A stretch of 64,000 bases of DNA. Source: Rhizaria sp. SCN 62-66. Taxonomy: Eukaryota > Rhizaria, unplaced. The stretch lies in NCBI GenBank assembly GCA_001724265.1, contig MEDY01000212.1, forward strand, positions 1 through 64,000, read 5' to 3'. Positions 12,001 through 21,354 of this stretch are shown here, one piece after another (position 1 is the first letter of the stretch; every line of letters starts with the position of its first letter). The position numbers were made by a program, and so were the translations under genes. Below the pieces are notes generated by a model. It saw only the letters and a program-made list of their open reading frames with translations, did not search any database and was not told the DNA's origin.

Positions 12001-14573
12001 TCCAGCTCCAGCAGCAGGAGCGTTCGGTGACGCGCGGCGCAGCGCGGCACGTCAGCATCGGCGGCAGCCGCACTCACGTAGGCCGCGGCAGTCGCAACAC
12101 CGCTGACGCCGTCGAGCTTGGCAACGCGTTTGCCGCAAACGATGAGGTGTCCTGGCGCAACGAGCGCGCAGGGCAGACACTTTCGCCGTACTTAGCGGCC
12201 GCAGCAATGGACGGCAGCACAACGTGTGACATCGAATTTAAGCGCAACGACTTCATAGACGCAATGGATTTCAACGAAAGCGACGAAAACCTCGACACCG
12301 CAACGGGCGGTGAAGACGACGCTAGCGCCACCGGTGGGACCGATAACACCAAGTTCCGCGTTCGCCACCTTCATTCGTGCTCCACGTTTGCCGACGGCGA
12401 CACTGACGCGCACAACGATAACGACGGAAGTGAAGCGCACTCGTTAGCCGCCGCCAAGCGCCGTATACTGGGCAGGCGCAGCTCTCTTGCCAAGAGCAGT
12501 GCGCTTAGTGCGTCGATTGACAGCGCAGTGTTTTCTCATTCCGACAGCAACTCTGGCAGCAGCGCGACATCGCCCAAACGCAACACACGCGCCCGTCCCT
12601 TGGCCACAGGCAACAGCCACTGCAACGACAACGTCGGGGACGCATTGTTTGTGGATGATGACGGCACAACCGTTGACCTGCGTCAGTACTCGCAGCACGC
12701 AGCCCGCAGAGACATCGACCTCATCCTGGACGACTTCGCAGCAGACATGCGCCAGCGGCTGGATGACGCCGACGCCTCCGAGGGCGTGTACGCAGCCGAG
12801 CTCGCGTCCGCGGCCCGTACCAAGGCGCAGGAGCTGTCCGCGCGTGCCGGGTGGACCGCGCTTTTTAAACAGTACCGCATGTGCGAAGGCGACTTCGACG
12901 ACGCGCGCATTAGGGCCGACGCCAAAGGGCGCGTCGCTGAGGCCACGTCGAGCTTCGAGATCGCCAACGTGCTGCAGGACGCGACCGATATGGAGAACGC
13001 CTACGCTGTCTCCTGCGAGTCCGCTGAGGTCGAGTACGACGCTGAAGTGCTGCGTGACCACACCATCCGCCGCGAGCGCGCAATCGAGCGCGTGCGGGCA
13101 CACAAGCAGCTCACGTGGTACCTGGCAACGTACGGCGAAGAGAAGGGCAAGGAAATGTACGAGTCCGCTCGCGAGCAGCGCGCGCGCGCTGTGAAGCCGC
13201 GTCTCACGCGCGCAGAAATGCGAAAGAAGCTCTACGCCGCTGAGCACGCGCTTAACAACGTGTTCGCCGAGTTTGCTAGCTACATCATCACTGCCATCAC
13301 TGTTGTCATGTTCATGATCCACCCCAATATCACGCGTCAGTTCTTCATGGTGCTGTCCTGTAAGAGCATTGGCGGCATTGCGGACCCCGGCGCTAGTTTC
13401 ATGCTCGGAGACCTCAGCGAGCCCTGCTACTCGGCGCAGCACGTGCTGTTTATCCTCGTCCTCGGCGTGCCAATGCTCATCTTCTGGGTGCTTGGCATTC
13501 CGCTTTTTGCATGGGTCATTCTGTACCGCAACCGCGCGTTGATCCAGGCGCCTGTCACAGGCACCTCAGCTATCTTGCGTGCGCAAAAGAAGGTCTTCGA
13601 GGCGCAGATGGCCTTCCTGTACCGCGGCTACAAACCTACGCGCTACTACTGGTTTCTGGTCGAATTGTTCCGCAAGGTTGCGCTCGTCGGCATTGCCGTC
13701 TTCTTCCCCGGTGCGCTGCACACGCAGCTCATGATGGCGTCTCTGTTGATCTTTGTGTGCATTCTTGCACAGATCTTTGCCAAGCCGTTCGAGAACCGTA
13801 TTCCAGGCGCAGTGGAGTTCCTGTCGCTGGGCACGTCGTTCATGATATTCTTCCTGGCCAACTTCCTCTTTGTCGAAACTGTCTCGCACACCGCCAAGGT
13901 CGTCGCCACCATGTTTATCTGCATTCTTGTCATCTTCTTTTTTGTGGTCGTTGTTATTGCGTTCATTGTGCTGCAACGCGAGGAGATGCAGCTTGCACCG
14001 CTTCGTCGCCAGCTGCGCGAGGCCTACATTCTCGGCCACGACATCCAGCAAGTCATGCGCAAGTGGCGCCAGGACAAGCTGTGCGAGAAGCGCGCGCACA
14101 ACGAGAAGAAGTCTTTAGCACTCGCCGCGGCCAAGGAGCGCAAGCTCGCCGGTGAGGACGACGTCAACAGCGCCGCTGCCACGCGCCGCCGCTACCTCGC
14201 CGCGGCCGCTGAGGCCGAGGCCGCGCTCGAGGTCGCTGTGGCCGACGGCGGCCACGTCAAGCGCGGCCGCAACAACCACGACGAGGTGCTGTTGCTGTCC
14301 TCCGGCGCCATACCGGGCTGGTCCCGCACGCTAAACCTCGTCCGCGACCAGGCCGCCAGCACTGACGACGGCGTCCACGGCCGGCAGAGCGTCGCGGCGG
14401 CGTCGCTGGCTGCCACGGCGGCGGCGGCAAACCGCGTCGACGGCGAAGGCCGTGAGCTCGGCGCCTGCAACGCGGACACGGCGGCGGCGGACGCGATTGC
14501 GGGCGCTGAGGCGAGGCGGCGCAGGCGTGACACGACTGACGACCCGACACTTGTGGTGACTCTCCATAATTGA
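3..14573 (+). CDS. Giant multidomain surface receptor-like membrane protein (5' partial)
   Basis: The frame is open at the left edge, so the N-terminus is missing; it ends at TGA 14571-14573. Reading four in-frame TAGs (333, 6638, 7550, 11439) and correcting two one-base shifts (near 2113-2160 and 8015-8042) gives about 4,850 residues. Seen in order: a beta-propeller-like stretch (about 360-2050); many Cys-paired beta-sandwich-like repeats of roughly 115 residues (about 2500-6130); eight Sushi/CCP modules (about 6160-7905); a calcium-binding EGF start (DINEC, about 7905-8017); IPT/TIG-like domains (about 8800-9390); GCC2/GCC3 ephrin-receptor-like Cys repeats (about 9390-9800); TM helices near 10527 and 10828; a long low-complexity loop; then a multi-pass bundle (about 13270-13980) with the GYKP..YYW motif found in similar protist proteins; and a charged Ala-rich tail. 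The architecture suggests an adhesion or sensory receptor at the plasma membrane. No ligand can be inferred. The domain calls are pattern recognition, strongest for CCP and GCC2/GCC3. Confidence 0.8.
333..335 (+). other. In-frame TAG read as sense (receptor gene, site 1)
   Basis: TAG between FARFD and YRFET. The same frame is open from position 3 up to it and for a further 2 kb after it, with no change in codon use. Confidence 0.75.
2113..2160 (+). other. Apparent -1 frame change in the receptor gene
   Basis: Protein-like sequence passes from the frame starting at 3 (through PEMWEV) to the frame one base earlier (LAAHAAVL, EYSFCLRS). No GT..AG intron or slippery heptamer is evident. A G-rich run (tgtgggaggtggcg) lies here, so a one-base sequencing indel is the simplest explanation. 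Confidence 0.7.
6638..6640 (+). other. In-frame TAG inside the third CCP module (site 2)
   Basis: The TAG follows ANTL and precedes PTYSATPNG. It falls between the first Cys of the third CCP module (VTCPAL) and its remaining Cys/Trp residues, so termination would cut a domain in half. Confidence 0.85.
7550..7552 (+). other. In-frame TAG inside the seventh CCP module (site 3)
   Basis: The TAG follows NAATTP and precedes YGTIATYTC. The flanks match the corresponding stretch of the second module (AATTYGAVLTYGC), so the CCP fold continues across the codon. Confidence 0.88.
8015..8042 (+). other. Apparent +1 frame change after the EGF module
   Basis: The EGF sequence ending YGGYICV is in one frame; the continuation FGGVTYDAVENV is one base later. 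Skipping one base near 8024 joins them. No intron signals are seen. An assembly indel is likely; a programmed +1 shift is possible but unsupported. Confidence 0.65.
11439..11441 (+). other. In-frame TAG in the loop between membrane helices (site 4)
   Basis: Context is SHSQS-TAG-SHYDYS: the codons around it are CAG AGT TAG AGT CAC, so TAG takes the place of CAG in a Gln-Ser repeat. The frame stays open for another 1,040 codons, including six or more TM helices that follow. Confidence 0.85.
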
Positions 14574-14581
14574 GTGGCGCA

Positions 14582-14600
14582 TCACTCACTCACTCACTCA
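14582..14600 (+). repeat. (TCAC)n microsatellite
   Basis: Four and three-quarter copies of TCAC, starting nine bases after the receptor stop codon. Confidence 0.9.
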
Positions 14601-14647
14601 AATCGCGCCTGATTAAGTGTGCAACTCCGGCCGGTCATGACAGTATT

Positions 14648-14672
14648 GCTTTGGAGCACCTTGCTCCAAAGC
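14648..14672 (+). other. Perfect 11-bp stem-loop in receptor 3' UTR
   Basis: GCTTTGGAGCA, a three-base loop CCT, then TGCTCCAAAGC, followed by ATCTTTTT. It lies 75 bases after the TGA. It could be an mRNA 3'-end or stability element; its function is unknown. Confidence 0.7.
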
Positions 14673-15126
14673 ATCTTTTTGTGACTGTGCGCGTGTGTAT
14701 GCACAAAATGCCACTCATAGAAGAATTCATGCTGCCTGAGCTACGCAGGTGGGTGTTTGTCACTCTAAATTTTTATGTTCCCCGATTTCGTTTTACACCA
14801 ATCGATTGACTATAGTAAAAAACTAACGAATTGAACGACTTTGTATGTTGCTAAGCTGCTCTTTGTGTGCGCTTGGGCGTTTTCTCACAGTATTTGATGA
14901 GAAAAATAATCATACGACGAATTACTTTTCACAGTCCATAGTTGTCTCCTCTCTCCCTGTTCGTGTGCGCCAGTTATGCAAAATGCAGGATTCCCGGGTT
15001 TAGTCCATGATGTTATTTCTTTGCTTTATTTTGTTTGCTTGTATTTTGTAAGTTCACTTGTGTTCGCCTGTCCCTTTATCTTGTCATCTGTCTGTATTCC
15101 CTCCTCAAGCTGTCCCATATCAATCG

Positions 15127-15273
15127 ATGAGTGTGTCGGCCCGTGACGGTGCACATCGTGTATACTCATGTTTGCTGTACATGGTGTTCGTAGCGGCAGC
15201 CTTGACTACTTTTCTTTTGTGCCTCGTTTTGCCCCTGGCACTGGGTTTGATGTACCGCTACTGCCGCTGGTGA
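15127..15273 (+). CDS. Possible 48-residue single-pass membrane peptide
   Basis: ATG to TGA. The predicted peptide has a short basic N-terminus, one strongly hydrophobic stretch (FVAAALTTFLLCLVLPLAL) and a basic aromatic C-terminus (YRYCRW). Codon use is not strongly biased and I recognise no family. It may be a chance ORF in the receptor 3' region. Confidence 0.25.
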   Translation: MSVSARDGAHRVYSCLLYMVFVAAALTTFLLCLVLPLALGLMYRYCRW

Positions 15274-15808
15274 CTGTGACTACAGACGGCACAGGATGCG
15301 CCACTCGAGCAAACTTGCGTTTTCAGCTAAGTCCATAACTTTATATGATCCGAACCTTCTGTCTGATACAATTGAAAATGTTCCTCCCAAACTTGCCTTT
15401 GTTTTATTTTATTTCATTTCGTTAGTAAGGCTTAGGTTAATACAAAAAATACAAAGTTATTCACTCCAGCAGTGAACAAGTGTAACGCACAGTCGAAAAG
15501 GCATTGCAGAACGTGAGAACGAATTAGGAGAACAAATATATTCTTGTTTGGATATGTTTCTTCGTGAAATTAAATTGTCTAAAAGTAGAAACTCCTCTGT
15601 ATAAAATCATACATGTATGATCGTCGTCGTCGACCGAGCGACTAAAAACAGCTATTTAAAGTGCGTAAGACCTCTGGTGTTCAAAACAAACAGCAACCTC
15701 TCCGCAAAGACGAAATAATAATATGGTTAATTAATGCTTAAACATAAACAAGTGCGTGTGTAAATCAAAGCGCTTTCTTGCACGGCTAAACCTGTCTCGG
15801 GAGGGTAC

Positions 15809-18412
15809 TTAGTGGTCTGAGATGACTGTGTCGCCACTTACACTGTCGCTCCTGATCACGAACTGGTCGAAGCCGCCGCCGCCGCCGCCGCCAGGACCGC
15901 TTCCACTGCTGCTGCTACTGAACGGAGACGGCCGCATTGCAGTTTCACTGCGACCACGGACGTTGTCGCTGCCGCGACTGCTGTAACGGCTGCTGCGCAT
16001 GTTCGCGCTCACGTCCGCGTTGGCGTCGCTCACGGCCGCGCGGCCGTCGCCCTTGTCGCTGGCGTTAGCAATAGCACTCGTGTGGGTTTTCACGCTGGCG
16101 TCAGCGCTAGTCCTGGCTTCGCTGCGGTGGTCGCGCGGCGCGGTCATGGCGGCGCTCCACTGCGAGAGCGCGTTGTCGCCCGCGCCCGCGCCCGCGCGCA
16201 GAGTCCCCGCGGTCACGCCCGCCTCGTCCATCGCCACGCGCACAGCAGCGCTCAGCCCGCGCAAGCTGGAGCCGGCTGCGGCCGCCGCGGCCGCCGCGGT
16301 AGTCGCGGCGTTGGTAGCCGTGAGCGTGTCATCCGCCGCCGCGTCCGCCGCGTCCGCCGCCGCCTCTGCGGCCGACACGGCCGTCTCGGCCTCCGCCTCG
16401 GCCTCGGCGTCGGCCAGGTCACCCGCCTCGGTGGCAGCCACAGCCAGCGCGCGCGCCTGCGCCTGCGCCTGCGCCTGCTGCTGCTGCGACAGCGACTGGG
16501 TAGACTGAGAGGGGGACTGAGGCTGCGGGTCGGCGGCGGCGGTGCGGGGAGGCGTCAAGAGCGCTGCAAAGAGCTTGCTCTGCACCGCGGTCGCCCCCCG
16601 ACCCTGGCCCCGGCTCGGTCCGGTGCCGCTAAGAGAAGGCTTGACCGAGTTGTCATCAGCGGCACGAGCAGCGGCAGCGATTTCGCTCGACAGACGGCCG
16701 AGCCCTGATCTCTTGGCAGCATTGCCGGTGCCGTGTAAGCCAGAGACGGTGCCCGACGCCGCGAGGGCAGCTGCGGCGGCTGCGGCTGCGGCAGCGGCCG
16801 CGGCGGCCGCGGCGGTGGCCGAGGCGGCCTGCTGTTGCGCAGCGGCCGCGCGCGCGGCGGCCTCCTTGTGCTGCAACAACGCGGCACTACCCACCCCCTC
16901 AGCCACTGCCGCCGCCTCAGCAGCAGAAGCTGCAGCGGAAGCCGGTGCAGCATCTGCGTCCGCAACTGCCGCGGCCGCAGAAGTGTGGGCACTGGCGTCA
17001 GCGCCCGCGGTGGCAGCGGGAGCGACCGCGGCGCTTGCGCGCGCACTCGGAGTCTGCGACTCCGACGGCGAGGGCAGCGATGAGTGCGACCGCTGATGCG
17101 GCGGCAACGGCGGCGGCTGCTGCTGGTTATTGTTACCCTTGTCGTTATTATTGTTGCTATCGTGAGTATTGCCCAGTCCGAGGCCAAACAGCGCATCGAT
17201 CGAGCGCACTACGGGCACGTCGTCGAGCGACACGTAGCGAGACGATTTGGTCACAGTGGACCCCGCATGAGCGTCAGCGCTAACGGCGCTGGCGACGTCG
17301 GCGGCGTTGCCGCTCGCGGCGGGATTCGTGGCAGAACTGCCCCCAGCGCCGCTGCCACTGCCACTGGCACCGCCAGCGCTGCTATGAGCTGCGCCCTCGC
17401 TGTGCCGGTGGAGGTCGACAGCTGCGGTGTTGCTGCTGCGACCAGCGCTGTCGCCTTCAGTCAACTGTTGCTGTTGCAGCAGTGAATGCGCCTGCGCTGC
17501 CGCTGTCCCTGTCGGCGCGGCGCCTGCTGCCGCCTCTTTGGTGGTAGTGCTGCTGCTGCTGCTGCTGTTGCCGCTGCTGCTGCTGCTGCTGATGCGCATG
17601 GCGGGCTGCGCGACGGCGAAGACGAGCACGCCCAGCACAAGCAGCAGCACGCGCACGGGCGTTCCGTTAACCGTCGCCGCCACGCCGTTCCACAGGTCCA
17701 GCGTCGGCGTGCGGCCACGGGCGCGCGCGCGACCCGACTGCTCGTGCTTCTGCTCAACGTAGTCGGCCAGGGCGCCGCCGCTGCCAGCACTCGCGCTCGT
17801 ACTGCTCATGTCAGAGCCAGCGCCAGTGCCAGTGCCAGCAGTCGCATCGACAGCAGCGCTCTTACTACTGTGACTGTGCGTAGCAGTGCTTGCGCTTAGA
17901 GTGGCGGTTACGTGTGTGCGAGCGCCACCGCCGCCGCCGCTGCTGCCGTGGCTGCTGAAGAGCGGCACCGCGTCGGAGTCGGAGTCGTCGTTGTTGCCGC
18001 CGCCGCTGTTGTCGTTGTTAGTGTAGCGGCTGTCGCAGAAAGAGCGAGAGCTCGTGCTGCTAGCGGCTGCGCCAGTGGCGCTTCTGCCGCGACCGGGCGC
18101 GGTCGTTGAACCAGCGCTTGTGTTAGAGTTGTTATGGCCAGAGCCACCGATCGTGCTGACAGCTCCAGAGCTCGCGTTTGCGCCAGTGTTCGCGCCAATC
18201 AAGCCCGTGCTAGAATTTGAATTTTCATTAGGGGCACTGTGGCCACTCGCCCTGCTGCCGTCGCCAGCGGTCGCGGCGGCCGCGGGCGCGGCTTGCGCAG
18301 ACTCGGCCGCCAGCAGCCGCGTCAGCGGGTCGACGGCGAAGGCGAACTCGCCGTCGTCCTCCAAGCCCAGGGCGGAAAAAAAGCCACCGTCGGTATTGTC
18401 GTCCGACTCCAT
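15809..18412 (-). CDS. Hypothetical Ser/Ala/Gly-rich single-pass membrane protein
   Basis: 867 residues from ATG at 18412 to TAA at 15809-15811. The frame is open a little further upstream without ATG, and a good splice acceptor (pyrimidines then TTGCAG) lies just upstream near 18518, so a 5'-UTR intron or an extra first exon is possible. The N-terminus is acidic (MESDDNTDGG). Most of the protein is runs of Ser, Ala, Gly, Asn and His. One convincing TM helix (VRVLLLVLGVLVFAVAQ) sits near residue 250, next to a short conserved-looking segment (DLWNGVAATVNG); another non-repetitive stretch (SLDDVPVVRSIDALFGL) lies further on. Long Ala and Gln runs follow. No family recognised. It is divergent with the zinc-finger gene. 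Confidence 0.65.
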   Translation of the reverse strand: MESDDNTDGGFFSALGLEDDGEFAFAVDPLTRLLAAESAQAAPAAAATAGDGSRASGHSAPNENSNSSTGLIGANTGANASSGAVSTIGGSGHNNSNTSAGSTTAPGRGRSATGAAASSTSSRSFCDSRYTNNDNSGGGNNDDSDSDAVPLFSSHGSSGGGGGARTHVTATLSASTATHSHSSKSAAVDATAGTGTGAGSDMSSTSASAGSGGALADYVEQKHEQSGRARARGRTPTLDLWNGVAATVNGTPVRVLLLVLGVLVFAVAQPAMRISSSSSSGNSSSSSSTTTKEAAAGAAPTGTAAAQAHSLLQQQQLTEGDSAGRSSNTAAVDLHRHSEGAAHSSAGGASGSGSGAGGSSATNPAASGNAADVASAVSADAHAGSTVTKSSRYVSLDDVPVVRSIDALFGLGLGNTHDSNNNNDKGNNNQQQPPPLPPHQRSHSSLPSPSESQTPSARASAAVAPAATAGADASAHTSAAAAVADADAAPASAAASAAEAAAVAEGVGSAALLQHKEAAARAAAAQQQAASATAAAAAAAAAAAAAAAALAASGTVSGLHGTGNAAKRSGLGRLSSEIAAAARAADDNSVKPSLSGTGPSRGQGRGATAVQSKLFAALLTPPRTAAADPQPQSPSQSTQSLSQQQQAQAQAQARALAVAATEAGDLADAEAEAEAETAVSAAEAAADAADAAADDTLTATNAATTAAAAAAAAGSSLRGLSAAVRVAMDEAGVTAGTLRAGAGAGDNALSQWSAAMTAPRDHRSEARTSADASVKTHTSAIANASDKGDGRAAVSDANADVSANMRSSRYSSRGSDNVRGRSETAMRPSPFSSSSSGSGPGGGGGGGFDQFVIRSDSVSGDTVISDH

Positions 18413-19044
18413 CGGCTGCGGGGGGCCGCGCTGCGGGGGTGGCGCACGCAAAAGGAGGACGGGTGGGGGCGGGAACTCGGTGCTGCCAATCCAGTCGAGT
18501 GAGAGCAAAGGAGCTGCAAGGGGGAGTTGGAGGAGTGTCTATATGGGTGAATGCGGCGAAATGAAAAATGAAATGAGAAATAAACAAGTTGTTCTTTCTA
18601 AATAATTGTGCAGCCTCTCAATTGGCGGACGGCACAGACATGACCATACTCGTTTTAATATCTCCTCACCTCCTTCACAGTCCCCCAATACCCACCACCA
18701 GCCGCGCTCGCTTGGCTGAGCAAGGTAACTGATTCAAGATCATATGCTACAAATTGATTGTCAAAGTGCCTGAAACTGACTGCATCAATGTTTATTGTAC
18801 ACTTTTTAATTTATATATTTGGCTTAGCTTTTGAAAACGTTGTCTAACTTTTGTAATCGTCTATGTTAACCCCCACGCTCGACAGACTTCACGTAGGGTC
18901 ATATCACCCTGTCTACCGACATTGCTTTCTAAGTATTCGCCATCCACCGCGCAGCTATAGTGCTGTCCGTTTTCTCCTGCTTCAGACAACGAGCTTCACC
19001 TTCAACTCACACCGCAACAACTAACTGCGTTCGTTTCTTAGGCA
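18413..19044. promoter_or_regulatory. Shared upstream region of two divergent genes
   Basis: 632 bases between the starts of the 15809-18412 gene and the zinc-finger gene. AT-rich, so likely to hold both promoters. The part from about 18750 is duplicated at 48390-48707 (see the pseudogene). Confidence 0.55.
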
Positions 19045-20154
19045 ATGTCGCGGCGCACGCGTAACCCAACAGACCTTGCAGCAGTCCAGACAAGTCGTGG
19101 AACAACATCTACTGCTGCCGTTTCTGCTGCCGTTAATGTTTTGAATAAACCGCGTGTAACGTAGTTTAGGCCTCTCTACTTCGCCCTGGTGTCGAACAGG
19201 CACGGCTTGTCTCAGCATTCGCAAAGCTCTCGCGTCGCAGCATCTGACTCGCGTCGTGACTCGTCGAGCCAGATCAACATCAACAATAACAACAACAACA
19301 TCAGTGACAACAGGAACTGTGACCACGACGACAGTGACAGCAGTTACGGCTATTACGACGAAAGCGACAACTATATATATGCCTCGGGGTCTCAAGTCAG
19401 CACTAGCACCAAGCGTTTCAGGACTGCGGGCGCGAGCGCGAGTGCCGGTGCGCGCGCGGGCGCAAGTTATCCTGCTGATCTAAGGCCGATGGCTGATACT
19501 AACAGCGGCAGCAGCAGCAACACCGACACCGACAGTGGCAGCAGCAGTTACAGTGACCCGGATAGCGATGACACGGACGCTGATAGTGGCAGCACAGACA
19601 CCGACACCGAGCGCTCTGAAAGCGACAACGAACGCCCTGGCGGCGCAGCGGTGGCCAGCAAGCATACCCCGTGCAACGCGGCCAATGGGCGCTTCGAGTG
19701 CACGCTTTGCGACCCGAGTGTTTATTTTGCGTGCGAGCAGAACCTGAAGAACCACATAAATGCGCGTCACTTGGATATCAAGCCAATTATTTGCACCTAT
19801 GAGGGCTGTGGCAGGAGCTTCGCTCAGAAAAGTCACCTTACCGTTCACATCCGCACGCACACAGGTGAGAAGCCTTTTTTGTGCTCCTATGAAGGCTGTG
19901 GCAGCAGTTTTAGTCAGAATAGTGACCTTACCGTACACACCCGCACGCACACGGGTGAGAAGCCCTATGTTTGCACATTTGAGGGCTGTGACCGCAGGTT
20001 CACTACTAAGAATCGCCTTAACACTCACCTCCGCACGCACACGGGAGAGAAGCCTTATGTGTGCACCTATGAGGGTTGTGGTCGCAGGTTCACGACGAAA
20101 TATCCTCTTAACATGCACACCCGCACACATACTGGTGAGAGACCCTACGTCTGA
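19045..20154 (+). CDS. C2H2 zinc-finger protein (TFIIIA-like fingers)
   Basis: ATG at 19045 gives [11 protein letters not shown]; the frame contains one TAG (19162) and ends at TGA 20152-20154, 369 residues. Starting downstream of the TAG would need a non-ATG codon. Order: Gln/Ser/Asn-rich N-terminus with an Ile-Asn run; an acidic Asp-Ser-Thr region (about residues 150-195); one irregular finger (CTLC..HINARH); then four regular fingers of the form CxxEGCxxxF..L..HxRTH joined by TGEKPY linkers. Such fingers bind DNA (or RNA, as in TFIIIA) in the nucleus. The sequence stops just as a sixth finger begins; decayed fingers continue in the same frame to about 20650. Either the gene was truncated recently or the array is degenerating. 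Confidence 0.75.
19162..19164 (+). other. In-frame TAG shared with the paralogous pseudogene (site 5)
   Basis: Context RVT-TAG-FRPL. The pseudogene copy has RAK-TAG-FRPL at 48819, so the codon predates the duplication. Confidence 0.8.
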
Positions 20155-20996
20155 TTATATGAGGGTTGTGGCTGCAGCTTCACGAAGAAATAAAAGCCTA
20201 ACTATCACATCCGCGTGCACGCGGGGTAGAAGCCTTATGTGTGCTCTCATGAAGGCTGTGGTCGCAGGTTTCGTCGAAATTGGGACGTTAACATACACAT
20301 CCGAACGCACACGGGCGAGAAGCCTTATGTGTGCTCTCACGAAGGCGGTGCTCATCGCTTTAATGATTCAAGCTACCCCACTTTGCACGTCCGCAGGCAC
20401 ACAGGAGAGAAGCCTTATGCGTGTTTGTATGAGGGCTGTGGCAGCAGCTTCACCCACTCACACAGCCTCACTCTGCACATGCGTACGCATACGGGCGAAA
20501 AGCCCTATCATTGCGAGCGGTGCCAGTGGTACTTCGGTTATTTGTCTTCTATCAAGAGCCACATGAAAACTGTCCACAAACTCGTCATTTGCGGCATTCG
20601 TTGCATCTCTGGCGCTGCTGCGGACTCTGACTGTGACTATGATTCTAGATCCTCTACTCTAACTCGGACTCGGACTCGGACTCGGACTCTGACTCCACAA
20701 CCAGCAGCCATGCGAGCGTCAATCGTGGCAACCTCAGCAGTGTCGCCGCCGCGGGCGGCGAGGCGCTGCAGGCGGACCCGCAGCTCGTGCGTGCCGGGCG
20801 CTCCAGTTCAGCCAGCTCCAGTGCAGCCAGCTCCAGGGTGCCGCAGCATTTGTGGCCGCAGGACTGCGCGGTGGCCAAGAGTAAATCCTGTGCTGGCCAC
20901 GATGGTTGCGGCTGTGACGGCTGTCAAAGGGTGTTGTCTGACGCAACGTCGACTCACATGGTGGACTCCAACATCTCCGCTTTGCATGTGAGCTGA
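20155..20996 (+). pseudogene. Decayed 3' fingers and tail of the zinc-finger gene
   Basis: Continuing in the zinc-finger frame, the next finger carries TGA (in place of its first Cys, 20152), TAA (20191) and TAG (20227, at the Glu of the TGEKPY linker). Then come a good finger (CSHEGCGRRF), one that has lost its second Cys (CSHEGG), another good finger and a final CERC..H..VH finger. After about 20650 the protein-like sequence shifts to another frame (an Asp-Ser run, then a Ser/Ala- and Cys-rich tail ending ISALHVS, TGA at 20994). The pseudogene at 48708 retains a matching tail, so this was once translated. An 81-nt in-frame intron at 20149-20229 could in principle remove the bad finger, but its ends are weak. 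Confidence 0.65.
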
Positions 20997-21354
20997 AGAC
21001 TTTTTGTTGCGACTGGGACTCCATGCATCTATCCTTCTTATTGACACGATCGGCCAAACATGTACGAATACAAGAGCATAGAAAGCGTTGTCATCCAGCT
21101 ATAATATGTTCACTTATCTTCGCAAATTGTTTTGTTTTGTATGAAAGTGTCCTGTCATGCCGCCGCAGCAGCACGCCGGTTTGCATTAATATAGTTCCCG
21201 TATCTCCCTCCTCCTATCAGCCCCCGAGCAGTCAAACCTCCGCGAGGAGTCCGTCTGCGCCTCAGAGGCGTCGATCCATAGATAGTTCGCGTGTCAGCCC
21301 ATGGCCGCCACACATGCCGTCTCACCCGTCACCACGCGCGCGCGCGCGCCGTGC
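20997..21354. other. Intergenic region
   Basis: 358 bases between the zinc-finger relic and the cyclophilin 3' end. Nothing else is supported here; it ends in a short CG alternation. Confidence 0.5.

Larger units (their letters stand above)
14574..15808. other. Convergent intergenic region
   Basis: AT-rich DNA between the convergent receptor gene and the 15809-18412 gene. Apart from the TCAC repeat, the hairpin and one small ORF (15127-15273), I see no gene. Confidence 0.6.

Noticed and set aside
3-14573. Receptor gene as a decaying pseudogene
   Set aside because: All four nonsense codons are TAG, domain cysteines are intact and coding bias is uniform; random decay would give TAA and TGA too. 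Two indels remain unexplained but fit assembly errors.
14648-14680. Bacterial intrinsic terminator
   Set aside because: The genes have spliceosomal introns; a bacterial mechanism does not apply.
20152-20154. TGA at a finger Cys as selenocysteine or a Cys-coding UGA
   Set aside because: TGA ends several other genes here, and TAA follows in the same finger, so decay or skipping is simpler.
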